Origin: Thermogemmatispora carboxidivorans
GTDB lineage: Bacteria; Chloroflexota; Ktedonobacteria; Ktedonobacterales; Ktedonobacteraceae
Assembly (NCBI RefSeq): GCF_000702505.1
Contig: NZ_JNIM01000001.1
Coordinates: 5,432,327 to 5,496,326 of the forward strand
Direction of reading: 5' to 3'
Length of the DNA stretch: 64,000 nucleotides
Made by a program: the position numbers and the translations under genes. The notes beneath the pieces were generated by a model, which searched no databases, was not told where the DNA came from, and worked only from the letters and a program-made list of their open reading frames with translations. Position 1 is the first letter of the stretch; every line of letters begins with the position of its first letter. Below, piece by piece: positions 26,662 to 34,467 of the stretch.

Positions 26662-27552
26662 CTAGGGATCAGCGGCAGGCCAGAACGGGCGAAACATGTA
26701 CCACTGATCGGGATAGCTACGGACCATCTCCTCTAGCGCATCAAAGATAGATTGGGTCAGGCGCACGACTTCGGCCTCGCGGTCCCCTTCGGGCTGGGGG
26801 AAGACAGGGGGGAAGGCGCGCATATAGCACTGCCCCCGTCTGCCATACCAGACGAAACCGGACATAATGGCGGCGCCTGTCCTTACTGCCAGCCTTGCCG
26901 CACCAGCGGGCACATAGGTTGTGCGCCCAAAGAATTTCACTGGCACGCCCTCGCTCTCCGTCAAGGGGCGATCGATGACGATGGCCAGCATCTGATTTTG
27001 CTGCAGAACACGCAAAATTGGGCGAGTCGAGCGCTCCATTGGGATGATACCGATTCCTTTGTCCTGGCGCTGCTTTTGCACCAGGGCGTTCAGCCGGGGA
27101 TCGGCAAAGGTTTCGGCGATGGCCGAGAAGGGTACCTCGCGGGCAATGATGGCGCCAGCCAGGTCCCAGTTGCCAAAATGAGCGGTGGTGAGAATCACGC
27201 CGCGACCAGGCTGGAGCGCCTGCCGAAGATACTCGCGCCAGGAGGAGGCTCCCCGCGTCAGGTCCCGCCCCTGTCGTTCGATAGCCTCGATATCGAGCTG
27301 GGCAAAACTCAAGAAATCGGAGGCGTAGCGCCCGTAATTGCTCCAGGAGGCGCGCGCCAGCCGGCGCACAGTGCGATCGTTGGGCGAACGACCCAGGACC
27401 TGAGCCATGTTGCGCTGCGTTACCCGGCGCTTGGAGCGCCAGGCCAGATAACTTGCCGTTCCGACCACCGCCCCGATAGCGTGGCGCCAGGACTGGGGTG
27501 TACGCCCCGCGAGGGTACTTGTACCTCGTGCCAGCCAGTAGATGACAGACAC
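26662..27552 (-). CDS. Lysophospholipid/lipid A-type acyltransferase (HX4D; PatA-like)
   Basis: This 296-residue HtrB/LpxL/PatA-family enzyme transfers acyl chains from acyl-ACP or acyl-CoA to a membrane glycolipid. The catalytic HX4D motif TAHFGNWDLAG is near residue 122. VIDRPLTESEGVPVKFFGR near 190 is the conserved family segment, and the C terminus ends with YPDQWYMFRPFW, the usual P.QW...R.FW signature. It starts 3 bp after the arsR stop, so the two genes are co-transcribed and probably coupled. Together with the second acyltransferase, PHP, PimA-like and phosphatidyltransferase genes it forms a lipid-assembly cluster. Confidence 0.88.
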   Translation of the reverse strand: MSVIYWLARGTSTLAGRTPQSWRHAIGAVVGTASYLAWRSKRRVTQRNMAQVLGRSPNDRTVRRLARASWSNYGRYASDFLSFAQLDIEAIERQGRDLTRGASSWREYLRQALQPGRGVILTTAHFGNWDLAGAIIAREVPFSAIAETFADPRLNALVQKQRQDKGIGIIPMERSTRPILRVLQQNQMLAIVIDRPLTESEGVPVKFFGRTTYVPAGAARLAVRTGAAIMSGFVWYGRRGQCYMRAFPPVFPQPEGDREAEVVRLTQSIFDALEEMVRSYPDQWYMFRPFWPAADP

Positions 27553-27555
27553 CGG

Positions 27556-27918
27556 TTACTCCTCCAGGTTGACTTCAGCCGCCGCCTCCGTCTTGGGCAG
27601 ACTCCCGACGGGCAGCGTTGCCAGCACGAACCCGGGATCGACCAGTTGCTGTAGCCGCTGCAGGCAATACTGAAAGCGCTCTTTATCCAGTGAACAGTAG
27701 ACCTGGCGTCCGGCGCGACGCATGCGCGTCAATCCAGCGCGCTGCAGCTTCCGTAGATGCCAGGAAACCAGCGGCTGGCTGATCTCTAGAGCGTCTGTCA
27801 GCGCTGTGACCGTCATCTCCGGCTTCCGCGCCAGATGGTAAATGATGGTCAGACGCACAACGTCCGCCAGCGCTTTCATCATCGTTTTCAGTTCACGCCA
27901 GTCATTCGATCTGTCCAA
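27556..27918 (-). CDS. ArsR-family winged-helix transcriptional regulator
   Basis: This 120-residue protein is a typical small ArsR/SmtB-type repressor. It has KALADVVRLTIIYHL near residue 15, the recognition-helix region LTDALEISQPLVSWHLRKLQ near 39, and the wing RAGRQVYCSLD near 66. It lacks the classical CVC metal site of ArsR proteins, so the signal it senses is unclear. It heads the operon of acyltransferase/PHP/PimA-like genes (3-bp gap to the first), suggesting autoregulation and control of the lipid genes. An AT-rich inverted repeat just upstream (27951-27972) is a plausible operator. Confidence 0.9.
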   Translation of the reverse strand: MDRSNDWRELKTMMKALADVVRLTIIYHLARKPEMTVTALTDALEISQPLVSWHLRKLQRAGLTRMRRAGRQVYCSLDKERFQYCLQRLQQLVDPGFVLATLPVGSLPKTEAAAEVNLEE

Positions 27919-27950
27919 GTCGATCCTTCTTTGCGTGCGCAGACGATTTT

Positions 27951-27972
27951 GTATAAATCTTTGTTTATATAC
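27951..27972. promoter_or_regulatory. Candidate ArsR operator overlapping the arsR promoter
   Basis: GTATAAA (27951-27957) and TTTATATAC (27964-27972) form an inverted repeat around TCTTTG, an ATA-n-TAT arrangement like known ArsR/SmtB operators. It lies 33-54 bp before the arsR start. TATACA on the minus strand (27955-27950) could be the -10 box, so binding there would block transcription. Confidence 0.5.
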
Positions 27973-28180
27973 TAACGCGCGTCGGCAAGGCTGTCAAGAT
28001 GGGAATGGAGCGCGCAGAGCTGTCAGAACGCTCAAGAAGGGCTTTGCCGCGGCAGAGATCGAACAGCTCTTCTGTAAGCCGCTCCACTGGCAAGGGCTGC
28101 CACGGGAAAGATTGCCGAGGCAAGAAGGAAGATTGAGGACTGCAGAGGCACAGGTGGACCCAAGCGGCAGCAGGCAGGAT

Positions 28181-28228
28181 GAGAAAAAGAGCCGGAAGTG
28201 GAGCGTTATCATGGCCACTTCCGGCTCT
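28181..28228 (-). terminator. Rho-independent terminator of the tRNA-Lys unit
   Basis: AGAGCCGGAAGTGG (28188-28201) and CCACTTCCGGCTCT (28215-28228) form a perfect 14-bp stem with a 13-nt loop. On the minus strand it is followed by TTTTTCTC. It lies about 100 bp beyond the tRNA 3' end and before arsR, isolating the two units. Confidence 0.85.
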
Positions 28229-28361
28229 CTTTATCCATGAGCGTTTTTCCTGACGATCTCGCTGAGCAGACCGTGAGCCAACAACTTCAGCCAGGCTCAC
28301 GAACTGACAGCCCGGGTAACAAAGAGTGGGTGACCAGGGACTCGAACCCTGAACCTAGCGA

Positions 28362-29007
28362 GTGAAGCAGACAGCCAGCACAGCCTTACGACGAGAGCCG
28401 CCAGCCGAGGCCGAACCTGGCCGGTCTGGGCTATGCTGGTCATCCCCTCCCGAACCGGACGTGCACCTTTCAATGCATCCGGCTCTCCAGAGAAGCGCCT
28501 TACGCACTTCTCCTGCGCCCCTTCCCCGTGTATCAGCCATTGCGCTGATCGTTTGAGTACTATGAGCGCTCCGTCACCATGAGCCCCAGGGGACGAGAGA
28601 GAAACCCTGTAGCTTTTAGGTGATCCCGCAGTTCCCACGGCGCCCCGCTCCGTACGTAGGTCTCCCTTCATGCACAAGTGCCTCCTGGTGGGAGCATTCG
28701 TCAGCCCTCCTAATCACAGCTGACGACACCAAGGGAGGCCAGCGAGGGATTCAACCCCTGGCGGGCTTGACCATATACGGCCTAGCTGCCGCTGTTAAGA
28801 GCTTACAGCATTGAGTCTCGACTCGCCATTCCATCTTGCTGGCCGACGAGCGCGACCATCAGATGCTGAGACTCTCAACACCGACTTTTCCATCATGCTG
28901 TTGTCCCCCGCCACCTTTCGGCGCGAGGTAAGATGGTGCTTTAGCCACGTCTGCTCCAGTGGCGTCGGGTCTTTCCCGACAGGGACGCTGTGAGCACAAC
29001 GGCGCAC
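28362..29007 (-). mobile_element. ORF-less group II intron (646 nt) inside tRNA-Lys
   Basis: On the minus strand the insert begins GTGCGCC (group II consensus GUGYG) and ends AC (consensus AY). A canonical 34-nt domain V lies at 28485-28452 with the AGC triad, a GAAA loop and an ACGU bulge region. TTGAGAGTC at 28878-28870 can pair over nine bases, with one G-U, to GACTCTTAA, the last nine bases of exon 1, as EBS1-IBS1 should. Other segments (GTCGGGAAAGACCCGAC hairpin; GCCGTGGGAACTG before domain V) look like bacterial group II introns. No reverse transcriptase/maturase ORF is present. The 90 nt after domain V form an unusually long domain VI region. Mobility would need a maturase in trans. 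Confidence 0.9.
28452..28485 (-). other. Group II intron domain V (catalytic hairpin)
   Basis: The minus strand shows GAGCCGG, ATGCA, TTGAAAGG, TGCACGT and CCGGTTC in succession, exactly 34 nt. GAGCCGG pairs with CCGGTTC and ATGCA with TGCA(C)GT, with a GAAA tetraloop. The AGC triad at positions 2-4 and the two-nucleotide bulge are the residues that bind catalytic metals in group II ribozymes. Confidence 0.92.
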
Positions 29008-29108
29008 TTAAGAGTCGCTTGCTCTACCGATTGAGCTAGTCACCCAGCTTGACAGTGAAGCCGTAGCCCCGAGCTTGCTCCGGGTGCTGCGGTGGCACTG
29101 CACAGTGA

Positions 29109-29137
29109 AGGATAGCATATCTGGCGTTTCCCGTCAA
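29109..29137 (-). promoter_or_regulatory. Promoter of the split tRNA-Lys gene
   Basis: On the minus strand TTGACG (29137-29132) and TATCCT (29114-29109) are separated by 17 bp, and the -10 box carries the TG extension (TGCTATCCT). The expected start lies near 29102, giving a ~55-nt leader before the tRNA. Confidence 0.75.
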
Positions 29138-29238
29138 GTAGGGAAGAGGCTGTTGGCAAAAGTTCGCCAGCGATTGCCTCTTCCTGTCCCTGTTCCCGGG
29201 AGTGGGCGAGAGCGAGAAGTGGGGGCAGAGCTGCCCCA

Positions 29239-30552
29239 TCAACCCGGCTCGGAGGGAGCTGCCAGTGGGTTAGAAGGCAGCTGATGGCCTGAGCCATAAC
29301 GGCTCAAGAGGCCACTGCCCGGGCCTGTGCTTCGTCCGGCGAGCAAAGGAGCAGCTACTGGAGCTGGCCGGACAGGAGCAAATGAGGGTAGCGCGCCTGC
29401 GGGAACGGGCTGCTGATCTGGCAGGTGGGAGAAGGAGTCAGACCAACGTCCGGTCTGGCTGCCCGTGGTCAAGGCCGTCTCCAGGGTTCCGGATCTGGCT
29501 GACAGGTTCCAGAGAGAGAAAGCATCTGTATCGCGGCCAGAGAGTGAACCAACCAGGCCGGCGAGGGATGTATTTGAGGACGTCTGGACTGGCCCGGCGG
29601 TGGCGAGCACCAGGGTATCGGTGACCGGTTCTGGCGCTGATCCCGCCCCTGTCGGTGCAGTCTCAAGCGAGGCAACCAGGAGGCGCTGGCGGCGGTGCAA
29701 CCAGACGGCTCCCAGGGCCAATGCAAGCGCGGAGATCAGGCCGAAGGCGATCAGGGCCAGGTCCTGTCTACCCGGTCTGTCCGCTGCGCCCGTGGAAGAG
29801 GTCGCTGCGGTCGCGGGAGTAGCGGAAGAAGAGGGCGCCGACTGAGGCTGGCCATCTTCTTGCTCGGTACGGGTCTGCTGCTGGCTCTTGTTCTGCAGGG
29901 CGGTGGCAATCTTATATTTCAGCGTTGCCGGGGTTGGTGTTGGCGTTGGCGTTGGCGGCGGGGCCTGATTGCGATAGATGGTCATCAAATTCATGACCTT
30001 GGCAGCCCACGAGCCGGAGCTAGAGGTCCCAACATAAGGGCCCGCGATCAGATAAACGGTCGTCAGCCCGCGAGCAATATAGCGCTGCTGGACGATGGAA
30101 AACCAGTCCTGGATGGCCGCGGCATACGAGGGATAGATAGTATAGCCGCCGGCATCGCTGGGATAGCTCGCGCTGGCGCGGACACCGCCCGGATTACGGT
30201 CGCCCAGGCCAACCCCTGCCGCTCCCTGGTTGGTCTCGACGTACCAGACGGCCAGCGCAAAGGCGTCATCGATATTGGTCTGGCGGGCCGCCTGCTCAAC
30301 CACCTCACCGGTGCCAGCCATAGGGGTCGATGCCAGAATACGGTTGACGGTCTCTGCTGGCAGCGTTGGCGGTCCCAGCACACTGGCGCCGCTGGCCTGG
30401 CTGCCGGTGCTGCCATTCATGATTTGCCACGTCAGAACCAGGGTCCCGACGAGGAGCAGCACCAGGCTGATCAGCATGGCCTGCAGCGAACGCCGGAGGT
30501 GTGGCAGTGGCAACGCCGGCTGAACAGTCTGAGTGATCAGCTTGCTCTTCAT
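29239..30552 (-). CDS. Membrane-anchored glucosaminidase/lysozyme-like cell-wall protein
   Basis: This is a ~437-residue protein. An N-terminal membrane anchor (LQAMLISLVLLLVGTLVLTW) near residue 25 is followed by an extracytoplasmic domain at about 70-200 resembling glucosaminidase/lysozyme-fold proteins: AFALAVWYVETNQGAAG, GDRNPGGVRASASYP and GYTIYPSYAAAIQDWF, with a probable catalytic Glu in WYVETN. A Pro/Thr linker (PPPTPTPTPTP), a low-complexity stretch and a second membrane segment (LALIAFGLISALALALGAVWLHRR) near 265 come next. The polar ~150-residue tail is Ser/Pro-rich. Of two adjacent ATGs, the second (30552) is better spaced from AGGAG. Likely role: peptidoglycan remodelling. Assignment rests on weak motif similarity. 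Confidence 0.65.
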   Translation of the reverse strand: MKSKLITQTVQPALPLPHLRRSLQAMLISLVLLLVGTLVLTWQIMNGSTGSQASGASVLGPPTLPAETVNRILASTPMAGTGEVVEQAARQTNIDDAFALAVWYVETNQGAAGVGLGDRNPGGVRASASYPSDAGGYTIYPSYAAAIQDWFSIVQQRYIARGLTTVYLIAGPYVGTSSSGSWAAKVMNLMTIYRNQAPPPTPTPTPTPATLKYKIATALQNKSQQQTRTEQEDGQPQSAPSSSATPATAATSSTGAADRPGRQDLALIAFGLISALALALGAVWLHRRQRLLVASLETAPTGAGSAPEPVTDTLVLATAGPVQTSSNTSLAGLVGSLSGRDTDAFSLWNLSARSGTLETALTTGSQTGRWSDSFSHLPDQQPVPAGALPSFAPVRPAPVAAPLLAGRSTGPGSGLLSRYGSGHQLPSNPLAAPSEPG

Positions 30553-30928
30553 CATACTCCTGTTATCGCTGAAGCCAGCGAGGCGAGCCACCTCTCTGCC
30601 ACCTCTCCGCCAGGCCTCACTGCAGATTCCAGCTCGATCAGATCGCTGAGATCATATCTGCTTCTTTTTTCTTGTTTAGACTGTACCTATGACAGTGGAC
30701 TGCCCCGTCTTTTGTGGGCGTTTCTCAGGATGATCTTGCTGATCTTCTTTACCAGAGTTCGCAGCTCTCAAGTGTTGCAAAGTAGGACAGGCGCCCGGCG
30801 CCTTTCTCCTTTCCTACGCCAGAAGGAATGGCCGGAAGACCGAGAGCGTCTATGCTGATTGTACCATCCAGCGCGAATTTACTTGTATCAATAGCATCCA
30901 GCATAGGTAGTATCTCCCATAAATGGTA

Positions 30929-30937
30929 TGCTATACT
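30929..30937 (+). promoter_or_regulatory. Extended -10 promoter candidate for the kinase-miaA unit
   Basis: TGCTATACT is an extended -10 box, 120 bp before the kinase ATG, in the 504-bp spacer (30553-31056) shared with the divergent glucosaminidase-like gene. No clear -35 box precedes it. I see no gene in that spacer. Confidence 0.5.
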
Positions 30938-31056
30938 GGAATGCACGAGAGCGACGAAGGCGCTGCAGGCCCTCTGCCTGGCCGGGTCTTGCTGGTCATG
31001 AGAGGCAGCGAGTTTGGACCGGCCCGGCGGCGCCGGCGGCGGGCCGAGGAGCTTTG

Positions 31057-33375
31057 ATGTCCGTGAGGAGAGACAGGGGGTTCACCATCAGTCCCATCAG
31101 TCCACAGAACGATCAGGGGAATGCCCAGACGGGACGCCTGGGACGCCATACCCTGCTCCACAAGCGCTATATCATCTTGCGGGTGATCGGCCAGGGGGGC
31201 ATGGGAGCAGTCTATCAGGCGCGCGATACGAAGCGGGGCGAGATCTGCGCGGTGAAGGAGATGAGTCTCTCTTCCGTGCCGCCTGGAGAACAGGGCAAGG
31301 CTCTGGAGAATTTTCTGGCCGAGGCGACCATTTTGTCGCGCCTCAGCCACCCTAACCTTCCCGCCTTTACCGACTTCTTCAGCGAAGGTGAGCGCCATTT
31401 CCTGGTGATGGAGTATATCGATGGGAAGACGCTGGAAGAGCTGCTGGAGGAGAACGGCGCTCCCTTCTCCGAGCGGCGCGTGCTGGGTTGGGCTCGCCAG
31501 ATCTGCGACGTCCTGGAGTATTTACATAGCCAGCAGCCGCCGGTGATTTTCCGCGATCTCAAGCCGGGCAATATTATGCTGCGGCGAGATGGGCGCATCA
31601 AGTTGATCGATTTCGGTATTGCCCGACTGGTGCGTCGTTCTTCTTCACAGGACACTCAGCTGTTGGGCACTCCTGGTTTTGCTCCTCCAGAGCAGTATGG
31701 CAGCGCTCAAACGGATCAGCGCTCCGACATCTACTCGTTGGCGGTGACGCTCTTTCAGCTTTTGACGGGGACATTGCCAGAAAAGGGCTTTGGTCTGCCA
31801 GATGCACGCACGCTGAATCCAGCGATTTCGCCAACGGTGGCGCGGGCTTTGGAGAAAGCGGCCTCTCTCGATCCCAATGACCGCTATCCAAGCGTGGCCG
31901 TTTTCCGCCGGGCTCTCTTCCGCGTGGGCACACTCCCCTTCGAGAACGGGCAGGAGGCCACAACGCCAGAAGAGCTGGCCGAGTTGTGTGCCCGCTTCCC
32001 CGAGGAGGGGGCCGACTATCTGTTCAGCGGGGAGATCGAGTCGTGGCTGGAGGAGATCGGCGAGAGCGACCTGGCGCGCAAGGTGCGCCGCTTACGAACG
32101 ACGACCGGCGATCCCGAGCTGGGCGTTGAACGGCTCATCCAGCTAATTATGGGACCCGATGCCCATCTGCGCACGAAAGCACAGCGGTCCGTCAATGCCA
32201 CAGCCTCCACGGCCTCTGAGGCGGCCCGAGGACATTCTCCCGCCCGCCCCCGTAAGGCGCCGCTGATGATTGTCCGCCCGGCTACGATTCATTTTGGCCA
32301 GGTCTACCCGGGCCTGTCCGCCCCTATGTTGCTCACAATCACGGGGAATCAGGGTTCGGTCGTTCAGGGCACCATTCAGCCTGTGGAACCCTGGATTATC
32401 GTGGATCAGACCCGCTTTGATGGGATGAGTACACTGGTGCGCGTGCGCGTCGATAGCAGCCAGCTTGCAGGCTCGCAGCGCTATAGCGGCACTATTGTGA
32501 TTACGCCTCTCGGCGAGACAGCCGGGAAGCCAGTGGAGGTGAAAGTGGAGGTGGAGGTGATGAATTATACGGCCACGGGGCCGATGGCGGCTAGCGGGAC
32601 CAGAGCGGGCAGCGGCCAGGTCTCTTCTGGCAGCGTTGGCGCCGGCACCAGTCAACGCCTGTTGCCTCCCAGCCAACGCTCCGGCTCGATGGCCCCAGCG
32701 CTGCCCGCCTATATCAATCCCCAGGATGAGGCCTATAAGGCGAAGTATGGACAACCAGGGGGTTGGGACCCGCTACGGGCCAGTCCTGCTGAGCGCCGCC
32801 GGCTCTATTGGCTCCAGGTCTTCGCTGCGGCTTTACTGTCTCCCTCTCTGTTTTATGAGCTATATTCGCAATTGCCTTTCTTTTCACACTTACCTCTACC
32901 ACCTGATCCAGCTTTTCTACCGGCGCTGCTGGCGATGCTCCCACTGGCTCCTCTGGGAGCCTTGTTGCTGAATGCCGATCACGGTTGGCAGCTCCCTGCC
33001 TTGCTGAACCGTTTCTGTACGGGGCTGGCCACTACCCTGGCGGCCCTCGGCCTGCTGGAACCTGCCTGGCACAGCGGATTTCAGGATGGGGCGTCTCCAC
33101 TCCATGCCTTGACCTTGCTCGTTCTGGCAGCCCTGGCCGGCACTCTGGGCAGCAGTCAGTTTCTCAGCAGTCGCTTGCTCGCGGGAGCGACCTGGGCGAT
33201 GAAGCGTTTCCGCCTGCCGACCCTGGCCCTGTTGATGGTTACCGGGGTGAGTCTTGGCTTGAGTCTGGCCCTGGGGACCAGCCTGAGTCTGCTGACGCCG
33301 CTGGCCGTGGCCGCGGGGGCTGCTGTGGCGTTAGCGTTAATCTTCCGTATCGATCGACTGATTGGGCACCCATAG
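31057..33375 (+). CDS. Membrane serine/threonine protein kinase with Ig-like domain
   Basis: This 772-residue Hanks-type kinase has a kinase domain at about residues 37-300: glycine loop GQGGMG (45-50), VAIK-lysine in CAVKEM (K67), catalytic loop FRDLKPGN near 164 (HRD has become FRD), DFG as LIDFGIAR near 182, and GTPGFAPPEQYG near 200. A linker and an all-beta domain at about 400-500 (IHFGQVYPGL...LLTITGNQG) resemble Ig-like/BACON folds. Five to six hydrophobic segments end the protein, so the kinase faces the cytoplasm ahead of a membrane domain. GAGGAG lies 5 bp before the ATG; an earlier in-frame ATG would add 43 atypical residues. miaA starts 20 bp downstream. Substrates unknown. Confidence 0.88.
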   Translation: MSVRRDRGFTISPISPQNDQGNAQTGRLGRHTLLHKRYIILRVIGQGGMGAVYQARDTKRGEICAVKEMSLSSVPPGEQGKALENFLAEATILSRLSHPNLPAFTDFFSEGERHFLVMEYIDGKTLEELLEENGAPFSERRVLGWARQICDVLEYLHSQQPPVIFRDLKPGNIMLRRDGRIKLIDFGIARLVRRSSSQDTQLLGTPGFAPPEQYGSAQTDQRSDIYSLAVTLFQLLTGTLPEKGFGLPDARTLNPAISPTVARALEKAASLDPNDRYPSVAVFRRALFRVGTLPFENGQEATTPEELAELCARFPEEGADYLFSGEIESWLEEIGESDLARKVRRLRTTTGDPELGVERLIQLIMGPDAHLRTKAQRSVNATASTASEAARGHSPARPRKAPLMIVRPATIHFGQVYPGLSAPMLLTITGNQGSVVQGTIQPVEPWIIVDQTRFDGMSTLVRVRVDSSQLAGSQRYSGTIVITPLGETAGKPVEVKVEVEVMNYTATGPMAASGTRAGSGQVSSGSVGAGTSQRLLPPSQRSGSMAPALPAYINPQDEAYKAKYGQPGGWDPLRASPAERRRLYWLQVFAAALLSPSLFYELYSQLPFFSHLPLPPDPAFLPALLAMLPLAPLGALLLNADHGWQLPALLNRFCTGLATTLAALGLLEPAWHSGFQDGASPLHALTLLVLAALAGTLGSSQFLSSRLLAGATWAMKRFRLPTLALLMVTGVSLGLSLALGTSLSLLTPLAVAAGAAVALALIFRIDRLIGHP

Positions 33376-33395
33376 CTGTGGATGGGAAAGAGTCG

Positions 33396-34334
33396 ATGAG
33401 ATCAGCTGAGAGCGAGCAGTCAGGGCGGAAAGGGAAAGTGGTTGTAGTGCTGGGGCCGACCGCTTCGGGCAAGAGTGCCCTTGGCATCCAACTCGCTCAG
33501 CGCTTTAACGGTGAAATCGTCTCTGCCGATTCGCGCCAGGTTTACCGTGGTTTGGACCTCGGCACGGCCAAGGTCACGCCAGAGGAGCGGGCGCTAGTCC
33601 CCCACCACTTGCTCGATGTGGCCGATCCGGACGAGGTTTACAGTGCTGCCCGCTTTCGCGAGAAGGCCCTGGCAGCGATTGAGGCCATCGCGAGTCGTGG
33701 GAAACTGCCTTTGCTGGTCGGTGGTTCTCCCCACTATATTCAGCTGGTTGTAGACAACGTGCAGGTGCCCCAGGTGCCTCCCGACATGGAGCTGCGTCGT
33801 CGGCTTGAGCAGCGCCCACTTGCAGACCTGGTTGCCGAGCTGGAGAGACGCGATCCGCGGGCCGCGGCCCGCATCGACCGTCGCAACGCGCGGCGAGTGA
33901 TTCGTGCCCTGGAGGTCTGTCTTCTGACTGGCAGGCCCTTCTCCGAGCAGCAGGGGGCACCTGCTCCCCTTTACGAGAGCCTTCTCCTGGGTATTCACTG
34001 GCCACGAGCGGAGCTGTATCGTCGCATCGACCAGCGTGTCGATGAGCGCCTACGCCAGGGCATGGTCGATGAGGTTCGTCGCTTGCTGGCTCAGGGCCTC
34101 AGTCACGAGCGTCTGGAAGCCCTGGGGCTAGAGTACCGTTTTATCGGTCGCCTGCTGCGTGGCGAATACGAGAACGAGGCGGAGATGGCAGCACAGCTGA
34201 AGCATGCGATCCACGATTTTGCCCGTCGGCAGCTCAGCTGGTTTCGCCGTGATCAGCGCATTCTCTGGCTGGAGGGTCCCGACCTGGAGCGAGCCGCAGC
34301 AGAAGTGGAGCGCTTTCTTGAGGAGTCGCACTGA
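33396..34334 (+). CDS. miaA: tRNA dimethylallyltransferase (MiaA)
   Basis: MiaA transfers the dimethylallyl group of DMAPP to N6 of A37 in tRNAs that read codons starting with U. The 312-residue protein has the P-loop GPTASGKSAL near residue 20, SADSRQVYRGLDLGTAKV near 46 with the catalytic Asp, LLVGGSPHYIQ near 108, RRNARRVIRALEV-like segment near 165, and the C-terminal helix HDFARRQLSWFRRD near 275. Its DMAPP comes from the MEP pathway whose last enzyme, IspH, is also encoded in this window. It begins 20 bp after the kinase stop and is probably co-transcribed. ATG at 33396 has only a weak GGGAAAG site; a GTG six codons earlier is an alternative. Confidence 0.93.
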   Translation: MRSAESEQSGRKGKVVVVLGPTASGKSALGIQLAQRFNGEIVSADSRQVYRGLDLGTAKVTPEERALVPHHLLDVADPDEVYSAARFREKALAAIEAIASRGKLPLLVGGSPHYIQLVVDNVQVPQVPPDMELRRRLEQRPLADLVAELERRDPRAAARIDRRNARRVIRALEVCLLTGRPFSEQQGAPAPLYESLLLGIHWPRAELYRRIDQRVDERLRQGMVDEVRRLLAQGLSHERLEALGLEYRFIGRLLRGEYENEAEMAAQLKHAIHDFARRQLSWFRRDQRILWLEGPDLERAAAEVERFLEESH

Positions 34335-34347
34335 CAGAAGGAGCCTT

Positions 34348-34362
34348 TGTTAACAGTTAACA
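34348..34362. repeat. 15-bp perfect palindrome after miaA
   Basis: TGTTAAC-A-GTTAACA lies 14 bp beyond the miaA stop. It may form part of a transcription stop region with the larger hairpin at 34397-34435. No protein-binding role is evident. Confidence 0.45.
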
Positions 34363-34396
34363 GCAGGGCAGTCGGTGGCAGCGACTGCTCTGGCAT

Positions 34397-34435
34397 CCAG
34401 GAGGAGCCTGCTCGCTGGGAGCAGGTTCCTCCTGG
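34397..34435. terminator. Strong hairpin between convergent miaA and the SbcC-like gene
   Basis: Arms 34397-34413 and 34419-34435 pair over 17 bp with one G-U and a 5-nt loop (core AGGAGGAGCCTGCTC). It lies midway between two convergent genes, as a bidirectional terminator would, but no T-tract follows on either strand. Confidence 0.6.
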
Positions 34436-34467
34436 CGTAGGTCTGCGCAGAGCGGTGCCTGGCCCAC

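Larger units (their letters stand above)
28327..29045 (-). tRNA. trnK: tRNA-Lys(CUU), split by a group II intron in the anticodon loop
   Basis: Two exons on the minus strand, 29045-29008 (38 nt) and 28361-28327 (35 nt), join to a 73-nt tRNA with discriminator A73 and no encoded CCA. The acceptor stem GGGTGAC pairs with GTCACCC, and the D stem GCTC with GAGC. The anticodon stem AGCGA (exon 1) pairs perfectly with TCGCT (exon 2), and the T arm is CAGGG-TTCGAGT-CCCTG. The loop CTCTTAA gives anticodon CUU, reading AAG. The pairing between exons fixes the junction after position 38. The intervening 646 nt is a group II intron. A promoter (29109-29137) and terminator (28181-28228) frame the unit. 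Confidence 0.93.

Noticed and set aside
28297-28677. 126-residue open frame on the minus strand covering the intron 3' half and tRNA exon 2
   Set aside because: It translates structured intron RNA (domain III-VI) and has no reverse transcriptase or maturase motif. The RNA explanation is complete.
28327-29045. Group I intron in the tRNA
   Set aside because: The insert begins GTGCG, ends AC and has a group II domain V. The 5' exon does not end in the U, nor the intron in the G, expected of group I.
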